Shown one piece after another: positions 1-9,215 of a DNA stretch of 22,500 nucleotides. Both the position numbers and the translations under genes were made by a program. How positions within the stretch are numbered: the stretch's first letter is position 1; each line of letters starts with the position of its first letter. The notes under the pieces are model-generated. The model was not told the DNA's origin and did no database searches. It saw nothing but the letters and a program-made list of their open reading frames with translations. The stretch covers positions 1 through 22,500 of the forward strand of contig CAUYUJ010003036.1 of assembly GCA_963575745.1 (NCBI GenBank). Direction: 5' to 3'. This DNA is from Prorocentrum cordatum (Eukaryota; Sar; Dinophyceae; Prorocentrales; Prorocentraceae).

Positions 1-420
1 GCGGGATTGCGGATAGAACGAGATGAAACGGAATTTTGCCGCTGCAAGCTGGTATCCGACAACGGATACACCAGCGCTGATGCTGAATTTTACCCCCCAA
101 GAGTTGTATCCTGAAGAGGTGGTTAGACGAGCGCGTTCCACTACTCGCAAAGAATGCACTCGCAAATGGCCTGGATCCGCCGCGGGGGATCTACTATAAT
201 TCTCATCGAATCGAACAGCTGCTCTTGTTCGTACCTTTGCGAGTAGGCACTGTACGATAAGTGGAACGCGCTTGGTGAGTGGTGGGGAGTTGCCCAGTTA
301 TGCCTCTGGCGTGGCGCCTACCAAATTTTACGGCCGCACTGCAAGCTTGATTGAGAACCCGTGCATATACGATCCCGGGTCGAGGGTGCCTCCATGGGAC
401 TATCCAAGGCTTCCACGGTC
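1..420. other. Unassigned unique sequence
   Basis: No coding region can be supported here. Open frames are short, overlap on both strands and show no recognisable motif. The only structure seen is the inverted repeat at 131-271, listed separately. The right end grades into CCAAGAGGCCCC-type repeat DNA. Confidence 0.5.
131..271. repeat. Short inverted repeat with a 15-nt interruption
   Basis: Positions 131-152 (GCGCGTTCCACTACTCGCAAAG) pair perfectly with the right arm, which is split in two: 235-245 complements 142-152 and 261-271 complements 131-141. A 15-nt segment at 246-260 interrupts the right arm. The loop is about 82 nt. It could be a small foldback or MITE-like element, but no flanking target-site duplication is evident. 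Confidence 0.55.
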
Positions 421-935
421 CAAGAGGGCCCCGAGTCGCCGAACGATCGCTCGAAGACGCCCAAAAAGATGGACAAGATGGCGCAAGAAGCTTCTGAGGA
501 GCCCCGGGAAGCCTCCAAGAAACCTCCCAAGAAGGTCCCGACAAACAAACATCGGTGATGCACCTTTAATGTTTAACCGATGTTGCCGTTATCGCCTGTT
601 TGGCTTTCCGACGCTCCAAAACGGCCCAAAAAGGCACGCCTCAAGACCACCCCCCAAGACGGCCTAAGTGCGCCCCAGGACGGCTCCAAGACAACCCCAA
701 AAGAGGCCCCAAAGAAGGAACACGAACCGAACATCCGAGCCTTCCGCCCCAAGAGGCCCCCAGGAGTCCCCAAGAGGCGCCCAAGAGTCCCCCAAAAGGC
801 CCCCTAAGAGGGCTCCAATTTGGCCCCCAAGAGGCTCCCAAGGGGCCCCAAAACGGCCCCAAAGAGACCACAAAACTGCCTCCGAGAGGCCCCCGAGAGG
901 CCGCCCACGAGGTTCCAACGAACAGCAACCACTAG
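421..935. repeat. CCAAGAGGCCCC-type degenerate repeat block
   Basis: Short degenerate direct repeats of the type CCAAGAGGCCCC / CCAAGACGGCCC run through this block. A T-rich linker (about 563-612) ends in TTTCCGACGCTCC, the same phrase that precedes the repeat run in the tandem units near 2576 and 3300. Inside the linker a 9-bp stem (548-556 with 576-584) can fold. The Pro/Arg/Lys-rich frames that stay open here are composition effects on several frames and are not called as genes. Confidence 0.75.
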
Positions 936-1084
936 GCTTATAGCCCACAACCCAAGCACCGTCGGGACTTGCCGTAGGCAACTGGATATAATCAGGGTCG
1001 AGGGTGCACAGCCCCTCCCCCCAACAGACCGGATGGGCCCCACGGTTCCGCAGCCACCCCCCCTCTCCAGATGGGATGGGGGGC
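936..1084. other. Short unassigned spacer
   Basis: Mixed GC-rich sequence joining the CCAAGAGGCCCC block to the GAC/GCC array. Nothing recognisable is seen. Confidence 0.4.
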
Positions 1085-1268
1085 GATGACGACGACGACG
1101 ACGTAGACGCCCACGCCGACGGAAATGACGACAACGAAGACGCCGACGCCGACTCGGACGCTGATGCCGAAAGAAGACAACGACGACGACGAACCACCCC
1201 ACACCCACAGGGGGAAGGGCGGCACTGGCACACGCCGACGGAAGGCGCCGACGCCGACGCCGACGGAA

Positions 1269-1300
<32 letters not shown>

Positions 1301-1386
1301 TGACGCTGGCGATGACGCTGACGCCGACGCCGACGCCGACGCCGACTCTGACGCCGACAGACGACGACGACCACGATGACGACGAA
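1085..1386. repeat. GAC/GCC trinucleotide array
   Basis: About 300 bp built mainly from GAC and GCC triplets with interruptions (GAT, GAA, CCC). The reverse strand reads GTC/GGC. The triplet phase keeps several frames open, giving poly-Asp/Ala or poly-Arg/Val peptides. This explains the long antisense frame covering 664-1536 without invoking a gene. Confidence 0.85.
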
Positions 1387-1540
1387 CCTACCAACAGGAG
1401 GGGGGCAGTAGCACCCATCACCACGCCACGCGCACAAGGCCGCGATCAAAGAGGGGAAGGGGTGGAGCGATCCCATTCGTGAGGCCTTCGCGAGGCTTAC
1501 GGGTGTACCCATCCAGCGGGGAGGGGGCGATCCCATACAT

Positions 1541-2191
1541 GTATATATATATATACATCAGAAAGACGGGCAGGAACGGTCATTCACAATCCCTGGGCGC
1601 GTGGCTGAAATGAGATTCCGCGGTTCGGATTGTTGTTGATATTGTTGTTGTTGTTGCATTATTGTTTGTTGTTTATTGTCATCTTCCCACCCGCGACCCA
1701 CCCAAGCCCCGCCAAAAACCCGCCCGTGACACACCCGCGACCCACCCGCGATCCAGACACATGGCCTTAACGAAAAACGGCGCCTGCGGCAAGCTCGTTG
1801 TAAAACTTGTGAGGGCTAGGCGCCTGCGGCGGGCGTCTTCAAAATCTCGCAGACTGCGTGTGTATATATATATATATACACACGTAGCATCCCGCAATTT
1901 CGGGTAAGAGTGAGTGGGCGAAAACGTCAGCAGGTGGGTGGGTCGCGGGTGGGTCGCGGAGTGGGTCGCAAGTGTATCGCGAAAGGGTCGCGGGTGGGTC
2001 GCGGGTGCGTGGCGGGTGGGTCGCGGGCTGGGTCTCGCGGGTTGGACGACGAGAACAAACAACGCATAACAAGCAAACAACAACGCAACAACAACAATCT
2101 GCACCGCGTAACCGCACTTCAGCCACGCGCCCAAGGACAGTGAATGACCGCTCGGTCCCCTCACTCTGATATATATATATATATATATATA
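1541..2191. repeat. Large imperfect inverted repeat bounded by TA microsatellites
   Basis: The left outer arm (about 1555-1690) is the imperfect reverse complement of the right outer arm (about 2040-2168). Matched pairs include GGTCATTCAC at 1578-1587 with its complement at 2140-2149, GGGCGCGTGGCTGAA at 1594-1608 with its complement at 2118-2132, TTG-rich 1629-1680 with CAA-rich 2050-2100, and the CGCGACCCACC repeats of 1686-1755 with GGGTCGCGG repeats of 1931-2045. All pairs share a centre near 1863-1870. TA runs lie at both outer ends and at the centre. The innermost 100 bp or so of each arm have diverged. Confidence 0.8.
1857..1884. repeat. Perfect 28-bp palindrome at the centre of the inverted repeat
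   Basis: CGTG, then TGTA(TA)nCA, then CACG reads identically on both strands over 28 bp. It is the symmetry centre of the 1541-2191 inverted repeat. Confidence 0.9.
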
Positions 2192-2264
2192 AGGACACAT
2201 TATGAAATGAACATGAATGAATAATATATAATATATATATTATAATATATATATATATATATAT
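2169..2264. repeat. AT-rich tract with (TA)n runs
   Basis: Two (TA)n runs (about 2169-2191 and 2223-2264) are separated by a 30-bp AT-rich linker. The first is the outer boundary of the inverted repeat's right arm. Confidence 0.85.
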
Positions 2265-2412
2265 AAACCGGGGACGAAGTCCCCCGGCCAAGCCCAAGGA
2301 CCTCGGGGGCGCATGGGGGTGCAGGGCCCCCGGGGCCGCTCGGAAGGGTTCCCGTTCGGCTCCAGAGACCGCTAGGGCGGGCTCCAGCCCAGCCAAGACA
2401 GCCCGCGAGCGC

Positions 2413-3505
2413 TCCAACACGCGCCAGCATGGCTTCCAGACGAGCCCAGCGGCCACCAACACGCCCCAAGCGGCCTCCAAGAGGCCTCCCAAGAGAGCCC
2501 CAAGAGGCAAAACATGTTGTTTTTTTTTTCATTGGTTTGTTCAATGTTTTTTGTCTTCTCGCTTTTCCTGCTTTCCGACGCTCCAAGACGGCCCAAGAGG
2601 CCCCCAAGAGAGCCCCAGGACGGCCCAAGAGGCCCCTAAGCCGGCCCCAAGACGGCCCAAGAAGCCCCCAAAGGCGTCCCGAGACGGCCCAAAAGGCCCC
2701 CCGGACGGCCCAGGAGCCGCCCAAGACAGCTCCAGGAGGGCCCCGCCATGGCCTGAAGACTGCCTAAGCGAGCCCAGCGGACCTCCAACACGCGCCAGCA
2801 TGGCCTCCAAACGAGGCCAGAAGCCACCAACACGCCCCAAGCGGCCTCCAAGAGGCCTCCCAAGGAGCCCCAAGAGGCCACAAACGTTGATTTTTCATTG
2901 TTTGTTTCTATTTGTTTTGCCTTCTCGCTTTTTCTGTTTTCCGACGCTGCCAGACGGCCCAAGAGGCACCCAAGACAGCCCAGGACGGCCCCAGAGGCCC
3001 CTGAGCCGGCCCCAAGACAACCCAAGAGGCCCCCAAAGGCGTCCCAAGATGGCCCAAGTGAGCCCCAAAACAACCCAGGAGCCGCTCAAGACAGCCCCAG
3101 CAGGGCCCCGACATGGCCTGACGACTGCCTAAAAGGCCAGCGAGCCTCCAACACGCGCCAGCATGGCCTCCAAACGAGCCCACAGGCCACCAACACGCCC
3201 CAAGCGGCCTCCAAGAGGCCTCCCAAGAGAACCCCAAGAGGCCACAAACGCTGATTTGTCAGTGGTTCTTTCGATGTTTTTCGCGTTCTTGTTTTTTTGG
3301 CTTTCCGACGCTCCAAGACGGCCCAAGAGGCCCCCAAGAGAGCCCCAGGACGGCCCAAGAGACCCTTAAGCCGGGCCCAAGACGGCCCAAGACGCCCCCA
3401 AAGGCGTCCCAAGACGGTCCAAGAGCGCCCCAGGACGGCGCAGGAGTCGCCCAAGACGGCCCCAGGAGGGCCCCGACATGGCCACAAGATTGCCTAAGCG
3501 AGCCC
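2413..3505. repeat. Three tandem ~365-bp macrosatellite units
   Basis: The phrase GCGCCAGCATGGC recurs at 2421, 2792 and 3155, giving periods of 371 and 363 bp. Each unit carries, in order: the CAACACGCGCCAGCATGG leader; a CAAGCGGCCTCCAAGAGGCC segment; a T-rich linker of about 60 bp containing a TTCCGACGCT phrase; then a run of CCAAGA(C/G)GGCCC repeats ending near GACTGCCTAAGCGAGCC. Units differ by substitutions and small indels, so they are old enough to have diverged. The partly open Pro/Arg/Lys frames shift between units and are not called as genes. Confidence 0.85.
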
Positions 3506-3700
3506 AGCGGACCCCAAGAGGGCCCCACGAGGCCGCAAGAAGCCCCCCGAGGCCACCCAAGCGCCCCCCAAAAGGCTCCCCGGAGGCTCCCAAGAGGCCC
3601 AACAACTCCTCCCAATACGCCCCAGAGACTTCCAGTATGCCTCCAAAAACTGACCCCGGGAGGGTTATGCGAGGCCCCAAGACAGCCCAATGATGGCCAC
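3506..3700. repeat. Trailing CCAAGAGGCCCC-type repeats
   Basis: CCAAGAGG and related short repeats continue past the third macrosatellite unit, then give way to a purine-rich segment. Confidence 0.7.
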
Positions 3701-3716
3701 GCGAGAGCCACACCAT

Positions 3717-3960
3717 ACATTATGATGATGAGGAGGCGTAAGTAATGGTGGCGAGGGATGCTGATGACAAGGATGGAAGGGGAGCGAAGGATGAGGAGGA
3801 CTGGGGAGTGACTCGAGGTGAGGAAGGACGAGAACGAGGTGTAGGAAGAGAAGGAGCGGCAGATTGAAGAGAGCGGGGAGGACATGGAGGAGGCTGACGA
3901 TGATGATGAGGAGGAGGAGGAGGAGGAGGACGAGGAGGAGAGGAGGACGGGGAGCAGTGA
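3717..3960. repeat. Purine-rich GGA/GAT tract
   Basis: A strongly purine-biased + strand rich in GATGA, GGAAG and (GAG)n, with a GAG run near 3907-3935. It is low complexity and no gene is supported. Confidence 0.7.
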
Positions 3961-4355
3961 CGTAACCAGCCCTTAACATTCACGCTCCCAACAGCGAAGG
4001 GTGCCATGAGCCGTTTCGGGCAAGTTCCTTCAGCGCTCTTTCCGTTTCCGTGCGCAACCATCGGCCCATCCATGGAGCCATGACGGGGTCCAGGTCAGCG
4101 CCGAGGCTGTTCCCGGAGCTTCCAACAAGGTCTCCGAGTTGCACTTCCGCGTCCTGCTCCACCGGCCCCGTACCCCATATCGGCTGAAGACATGATGCTG
4201 CTGCCTCCGCAGTCACCAGTCAGTATTCTCCTGCTTACTTTTACGGCATTGCAGGCTGCCATCCATATCGCGGGTCGAGCCGCCGCCCCCTGCACCTCCG
4301 CATTCGTGGGCGTGGCTCCAGCTGTTACTGAGAGGCCGCGACACACGTGTCATAA
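3961..4355. other. Unassigned sequence upstream of the Helitron fragment
   Basis: Moderate GC, not repetitive. An in-frame TAA at 4353-4355 closes the frame of the downstream Cys-rich region, so any extension of that protein into this stretch would need another exon or frame. No Cys-pair module is visible here. Confidence 0.4.
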
Positions 4356-6437
4356 CATTCAATTTGCAATGGAATCCAAGCTCAGATCCCAGTCGAAGGC
4401 ACCAACAAACGAGAACGTCAAAGATTTTGCAAGCGGTGCCTTTCGGCAGATGCACGGTGTGCCCACCCCCAGTGCGAGGCTCCTGTAGCCCCACCCTTCC
4501 GACGGCCAAAAACACATGTCACGCCTACTTTCTGCGCAACGCACTATTCCGACCCATGCCACAATACCACGCGTGAGTGGAACTTGTGTAGGAACGCCCG
4601 CGTCGGCTGCCGCTTTCTGGCAACCAACAAATCATCTGGCCCGTGCTTTCCGTGCCCAGAAGGCTCCCTGCCCTGTCGCTTCGCGGTGCTGGGGCGTCCT
4701 TCCCACGTCCGGCAAAAGGTCAAAAATGCATCAGGCCGGCTTCCGCAATGCGTTAACCATCACAACAACCATTCTTGCCCCTACAACCCTGGTCGGCAAT
4801 TCGCCTGCGCATCGCCTGGCTGCCAGGAGGAACGGAGCGATGCAGCCCACAGTACTTGCGCCCCATGCCAAGCCGGACGTCGACCGTGCACAGCGTGCTT
4901 CTCGCGCCGAGGAGCGCCCGGAACTCCAGATTTGCGCGCTCACTGTGGCGGAGCCGGCCCAGCCGCCAGCCCTTCTCTAGCCGCTCCAGCGCAGTCTTCG
5001 ACGGCGCTTGCATCTACGCCCTCGCGATGTAGCGCTCCGAAGTGCGGGGCGCCAGCGGTGCAAGAAAGCACATCTCGAACGGGCGCGCAATGCCCCATGT
5101 GCATCGTCGGGGTCTTTCCTTGCGCTACGGCCACCTGCAACTTCCGCGCCCCTCGACAACACGGACAGCATTGCCTCGTCTGCCAACCGCCCGCCCTGCT
5201 CCACTTCTGCCGCACGCCCGCGTGTACGAACGTAGTCGAGTCGCCAGAGGACACTTTGTGTTGTCTTTGCACTTCGTCCTGTTTCCCATGCGCGACGCGT
5301 AGGTGCGACGGCCGTTCCACCCCTGGTTCAGCAGGCCTATGTCGAACGTGTGGGCTGTCCACACCACAACCACTACCATCCCTCTCCAAACGATCCTACG
5401 AGCAAGCCGAACGCCCTTGTAGCTCGTCTGGGTGCAACGGTGTAGCTTAACGGAAGTCGTCCGACGGCCTCTGCATCGCGTGCATTCGGAAAAGGGAAGC
5501 CATGTAGCAATCGTGCCATTGGGTGCGCTTTTCGCGTGGGCCCTCTCGGCACCGTGGTGGAATGTAGGCACTGTTGCCTCGCGGGGCCCGGTTGCCAGGG
5601 GCCCGGAAAGGCCGGCTGCCGCGCCCCCGCCCGCCATGGCGTGCGACGCGCAGTGCCGCACAACAACGGCATGTGCGAACGTTGCTTTAAACCACATGTT
5701 CCTTCCCACTGTGCGACAGAAAGTTGACGAAAGCAATGTACGCCACCGGATACTTCCCCGACCACGTCCGACATGCCGCGGTAGCCACCGCCGCCGCCGG
5801 GCCCCATCATCCTCCGACGTCGGGGTCTTCTGGTGTCCCACACGCCCGTCCACGTAGCGATCCGTTGCAAGCACTCCGCAAGCAGGTGGGGGCAGCCGTC
5901 CGCATGACCTCCGAGCACGTGATTCGCCGAAATGTTCCGTGCCGTGGTGTCGCCTCAAGTCCAACCGCGTAGCACTTCCGAACTCGTCCAGCTGTCCGCC
6001 CGCCTGCGCAGCGCATCGGAACTGGTTCGCAGAACCCGTGCCTGGGACTTCTCTTGGCGTACGCACCGGCCACCGCGCCGGCTGGTGGTCGACAGACGAA
6101 TGATGCAGCAACCGCGTTACGAAAGCGTCGCTCTCTCCGACCGGCCACTTTCAAGGAGCCTGCGCAACGTGCGGGGCGCTGCACTTCTTCGCCGAACGCG
6201 CGCGTTGCCCGGCAGCACGCAGAAAGGATTTCGGCGCGTGCTGCAGGTACGGAGCCCTGGCTGGCATCCCCCTGCTGCCTCCCGCTCCGGCCGAAATGGC
6301 TCAGCTCCTTCGTCCGGGTCTTTCCCACGACCACTTCATGCAGCACATTCGGTCGTACAACTGCGCCCTTGGATTCGCATCCTTCAACAGCGAGAGCACT
6401 GTCGCCGCACGGAAGACCCGCACGGAAGACCCCCTGT
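4356..6437 (+). pseudogene. Helitron-like Rep/helicase N-terminal fragment with Cys-rich zinc modules
   Basis: Established family knowledge: Helitron Rep-helicase proteins often begin with Cys-rich zinc-finger modules, followed by a helitron-like N domain. Seen here: one frame is open from 4356 to a TAA at 5448-5450, with repeated Cys modules (for example FCKRC, GPCFPC, STCAPC, CPMC, HCLVC, LCCLC, LCRTC). The pattern is roughly C-x3-4-C, 10-14 residues, then C-x2-C. The modules continue past the stop (GLCIAC, to a TAG at 5505-5507), then in the next frame (5536-5727: ECRHCC, GMCERCF), then in the third frame (about 5925-6437). The third frame carries the diagnostic stretch: ACATCGALHFFAER (6158-6199), FGACCRYG (6230-6253), LLPPAP, MAQLLRPG and HIRSYNCALGFAS (about 6344-6382). 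Sequence turns into the GGCACCC minisatellite before the HUH Rep motif would appear. The frame changes may be frameshifts or small introns. No convincing ATG. The truncated fragment is unlikely to be functional. Confidence 0.75.
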
Positions 6438-6545
6438 CGGGCACCCAGGCACCGGGGCACCCGGGCACCCAGGCACCCGGGCACCCAGGCACTGCAGGCA
6501 CCCCGGCACCGGGGCATCCAGGCATCCCCTGGGCACCCGGGAAGG
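6438..6545. repeat. GGCACCC / CCAGGCACC minisatellite
   Basis: Tandem GGCACCCAGGCACC and GGGGCACCCGG units run for about 105 bp. They begin exactly where Helitron similarity ends, so they mark the truncation point. The Helitron frame reads through as a Gly/His/Pro/Thr repeat. Confidence 0.85.
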
Positions 6546-7077
6546 AGGAGGGAGGATGAGGAGGAGGAGAAGGAGGGGGAGTGAACGTCGGGCAGGCGTC
6601 CAGCGCAATCCGAGCCGAGGGTAGAGCCAGAAGGAGTAGGAGGTGGAGCCTCATCCATGTCCTCCTCCTCCTCCTCCTCCTGCTCGTTCTCTTCCCCCTC
6701 CCTTCCATAATCAGACTATTCCTCCGCCGGCTCGGCTCGGCCCGGCCCGGCCCGGCTCGGCCAGCGGAGGAGGAGGAGGGAGGAGGAGTGGGAGGATGAA
6801 GACAGGACAGGGGGGGAGTAGGACGAGGAGGAGGAGGAGGAGGAGGAGGAGGAGGAGGAGGAGGAGGAGGGGGAGAAAGAGCGAGGAGGCGGGGAGGGAC
6901 ATGGGCAAGGGGAGGCGGATGAGGAGTAATTTCGTGGAGGAGCAGGCGTTCGCAACCGGCGCAGCATCCAGGCAAAAGAGGAGGAGGAGGAGGAGGAGCA
7001 GGAGGAGGAAGAGCAGGAGGAGGAGGAGGAGGAGGAGGAGGAGGAGGAGGAGGAAGAATAGGAAGCGCAGGAGGAGG
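6541..7077. repeat. GGA/CCT triplet tracts
   Basis: Purine-rich GGA runs lie at 6541-6580, 6821-6872 and 6976-7077, and a CCT run of opposite sense at 6659-6682. A CGGCT/CGGCC pentamer run lies at 6728-6762. The CCT and GGA runs are complementary and could fold or form triplex-type structures. Long Ser-, Leu- or Arg-rich frames here are consequences of the triplets. Confidence 0.85.
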
Positions 7078-7084
7078 CCCGGTT

Positions 7085-7521
7085 CGCCTGAGACATCCTC
7101 AAAGCTCTGGGTTCCGAGACGTCCTGACCTGAGTTGGTCAGACCGCTTTCGCCTGAGACATCCTCGAAACTCTGACCTCGCAGGTGCCCTGCCCCACGGT
7201 GGTCCGGGCACTTTCGCTTGAGACACGCTCGCATTTCTGGGTTCCGAGACGCCCTGAGGTGAGGTGTTCACTCCGATCTCGCCTGAGACATCCTGCGATC
7301 TCTGACCTCGGAGGTGCCCTGCCCCATGGTGGTCCGGGCACGCTCGCCTGAGACATCCTCGCAACTCTGGGTTCCGAGATGCACTGAGCTCTGACCTCGG
7401 AGATACATTGCCCCAAGGTGGTCTGGCCACTTCCGCCTGAGACCCTCGCCACTCTGAGTTGCGAGATGCCCTGAGCAGGTGGTCTGGCCACTACCGCCTG
7501 AGGCATCCTCACAACTCTTAC
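7085..7521. repeat. 65-bp tandem array with alternating unit types
   Basis: The phrase CGC(C/T)TGAGAC starts at 7085, 7150, 7215, 7280 and 7345, an exact 65-bp period, then at 7434 (89 bp on); a variant, CGCCTGAGGC, follows at 7495 (61 bp on). Units alternate between type A (CTGGGTTCCGAGACG after the core) and type B (CTGACCTCGGAGGTGCCC), so the true repeat is a 130-bp dimer. The unit starting at 7345 looks like an A/B fusion, which explains the 89-bp step. The core is shared with the 32-bp arrays at 16556, 19795 and 20878. Confidence 0.9.
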
Positions 7522-7767
7522 CTCTTGGGGCCTCCGGGGGAGCCTCTTGGGCTCTCTTGGCCAGGGCCCAGAAACAAAACCAGGCCAGGGCCCAGAGACA
7601 AAATCCGAAACGCCCCAGAAACAAAACTTGAAACACAACTTGAAACAAAACCCTTGAGACAATTGTCCGGCTGTGGAGCCGCCTGTCGGGACACACCGCC
7701 CTATGCATGTGTGATGTTACCCATGCGCGCCCCGTATGATTCACACATAGGTATCATATTCAGCTAG
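7522..7767. other. Spacer with short CCAGGGCCCAGAGACAAAA-type repeats
   Basis: Two copies of CCAGGGCCCAGA(A/G)ACAAAA occur at about 7561-7601, followed by CTTGAAAC(A/AC)AA repeats to about 7650. The rest is unassigned. Confidence 0.5.
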
Positions 7768-8035
7768 GGGGGCATGGTTGTATATCTGTATATCTGAGAC
7801 CACAGCACACGTATATCTATGAACATCTGTGACCTCATATCATACGTACATGTATCTACATGCATGGTACAGCATCTTACGTGCGTGCATGTACATGCAG
7901 TGTGCCAATGCTTACGTATGTGTATGCATATGCATGGTATCACATCTACGTATGTGTATGCATATGCATGGTGTAACATCTCACGTATGTGTATGTATAC
8001 GCATGGTAAAACATCATACGTATTTATTCATATGA
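7768..8035. repeat. ACGTATGTGTATGCATATGC minisatellite, ~35-bp period
   Basis: Three clear units start with ACGTATGTGTATG (from about 7913, 7947 and 7982). Each ends in a CATGGTA or CATGGTG phrase followed by ACATC. More degenerate units precede them from about 7768. The tract is alternating purine-pyrimidine and contains local palindromes such as GCATATGC. Confidence 0.75.
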
Positions 8036-8076
8036 CGGCGCACCAGGTCCGTGCGCCCGGGGCCGGCGCCGCTACC

Positions 8077-9112
8077 ACCAATGTGGGCTCCGGGGCCCTC
8101 GGGGAGCCCCGGGGCCTCACAGAAGACCGCCAGAAGGCACCAAGGAGGCCCGAAAGGCTCCAGAACAGACCCGGGACGCCCGAAGGTCGCTACCAGACGC
8201 CCAACATGGCCTCCAAGGCGGCTTCAGAAGCCCCCAAGACACCCCAAGCGACCCCCAATAGGGCCCCAAAGAGAGCCCCAAGGGGCCAAAATAACCCCAT
8301 TCCCTTCGTAAAACGTATATGTTTAACATATTGCTTGTTTTCGCTGTCGGTCCGGCCGAGGACGCGCCCCAGAGGGCCCCAATACAGCCCCAGAGAGCTC
8401 CAGGACGGCCCACGAAGGGCCCAAGATGACCGCAAATGTGGGCCCCGGGGCCCTCGGGGAGCCCCGGGGCCTCACAGAAGGCCGCCAGAAGGCGCCAAGG
8501 AGGCCCCAAGAGGCTCCAGAACAGACCCGGGACGCCCGAAGGTCGCTCCCAGACGCCCAACATGGCCTCCAAGGCGGCTTCAGAAGCCCCCAAGACACCC
8601 CAAGCGACCCCCAATAGGGCCCCAAAGAGAGCCCCAAGGGGCCAAAATAGCCCCATTCCCTGCGTAAAACGTATATGTTTAACATATTGCTTGTTTTCGC
8701 TGTCGGTCCGCCCGAGGACGCGCCCCAGAGGGCCCCCAATACAGAGCCCCAGAGAGCTCCAGGACGTCATGAAGGGCCCAAGACGACCGCAAATGTGGGC
8801 CCCGGGGCCCTCGGGGAGCCCCGGGGCCTCACAGAAGGCCGCCAGAAGGCACCAAGGAGGCCCCAAGAGGCTCCAGAACAGACCCGGGACGCCCGAAGGT
8901 CGCTTGGCTTCAGAAGCCCCCAAGACACCCCAAGCGACCCCCAATAGGGCCCCAAAGAGAGCCCCAAGGGGCCAAAATAGCCCCATTATCTTTGTAAAAC
9001 GTATATTTTCAACATATTGCTTGTTTTCGCTGTCGGTCCGTGCTTGACGACCTCAGAAGCTCCCGAGGCCGCCCCAATACGGCCCAGGACGCGCTCCAGA
9101 GGGCCCCAATCA
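8077..9112. repeat. Three tandem ~356-bp macrosatellite units
   Basis: The phrase ATGTGGGC(C/T)CCGGGGCCCTC recurs at 8081, 8436 and 8793, giving periods of 355 and 357 bp. Each unit has a GGGGCCTCACAGAAG segment, CCAAGA/CCCCAA repeats, then a very conserved AT-rich linker (AAACGTATATGTTTAACATA in the first two, slightly changed in the third) and a TGTTTTCGCTGTCGGTCCG phrase. The third unit lacks about 35 bp (GGTCGC joins directly to TTGGCTTCAG near 8902). The units are more alike than those at 2413-3505, so the expansion is younger. Gene-like frames are repeat translations. Confidence 0.9.
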
Positions 9113-9180
9113 GCAGGGGGGTGGGGGGATTTTCGGAGGGGGGGGGGGAGACCCCTGGGTTCCGGAGGAAAAGGTTGGCA
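9113..9180 (+). repeat. G-run tract
   Basis: Runs of G at about 9116-9127 and 9138-9150, with GGG and GGGG elsewhere, give a short G-rich strand compatible with a G-quadruplex. It joins the 356-bp array to the hexamer tract. Confidence 0.55.
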
Positions 9181-9215
9181 ATTTTCCACAGTAAAGCGGC
9201 GGTGGATCACGCTCT

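Noticed and set aside
664-1536. Long antisense open frame (~290 codons)
   Set aside because: It crosses a GAC/GCC triplet array and CCAAGAGGCCCC repeats; the product is Arg/Ser/Val/Gly low complexity, and other frames are equally open.
2429-3885. Many overlapping Pro/Arg/Lys- or Trp/Gly/Leu-rich frames on both strands
   Set aside because: They are translations of the CCAAGAGGCCCC macrosatellite, change frame between units, and have no domain.
8117-9047. Frames of 200-290 codons in the 356-bp array
   Set aside because: They are internally repeated because the DNA is; no unique sequence, both strands open.
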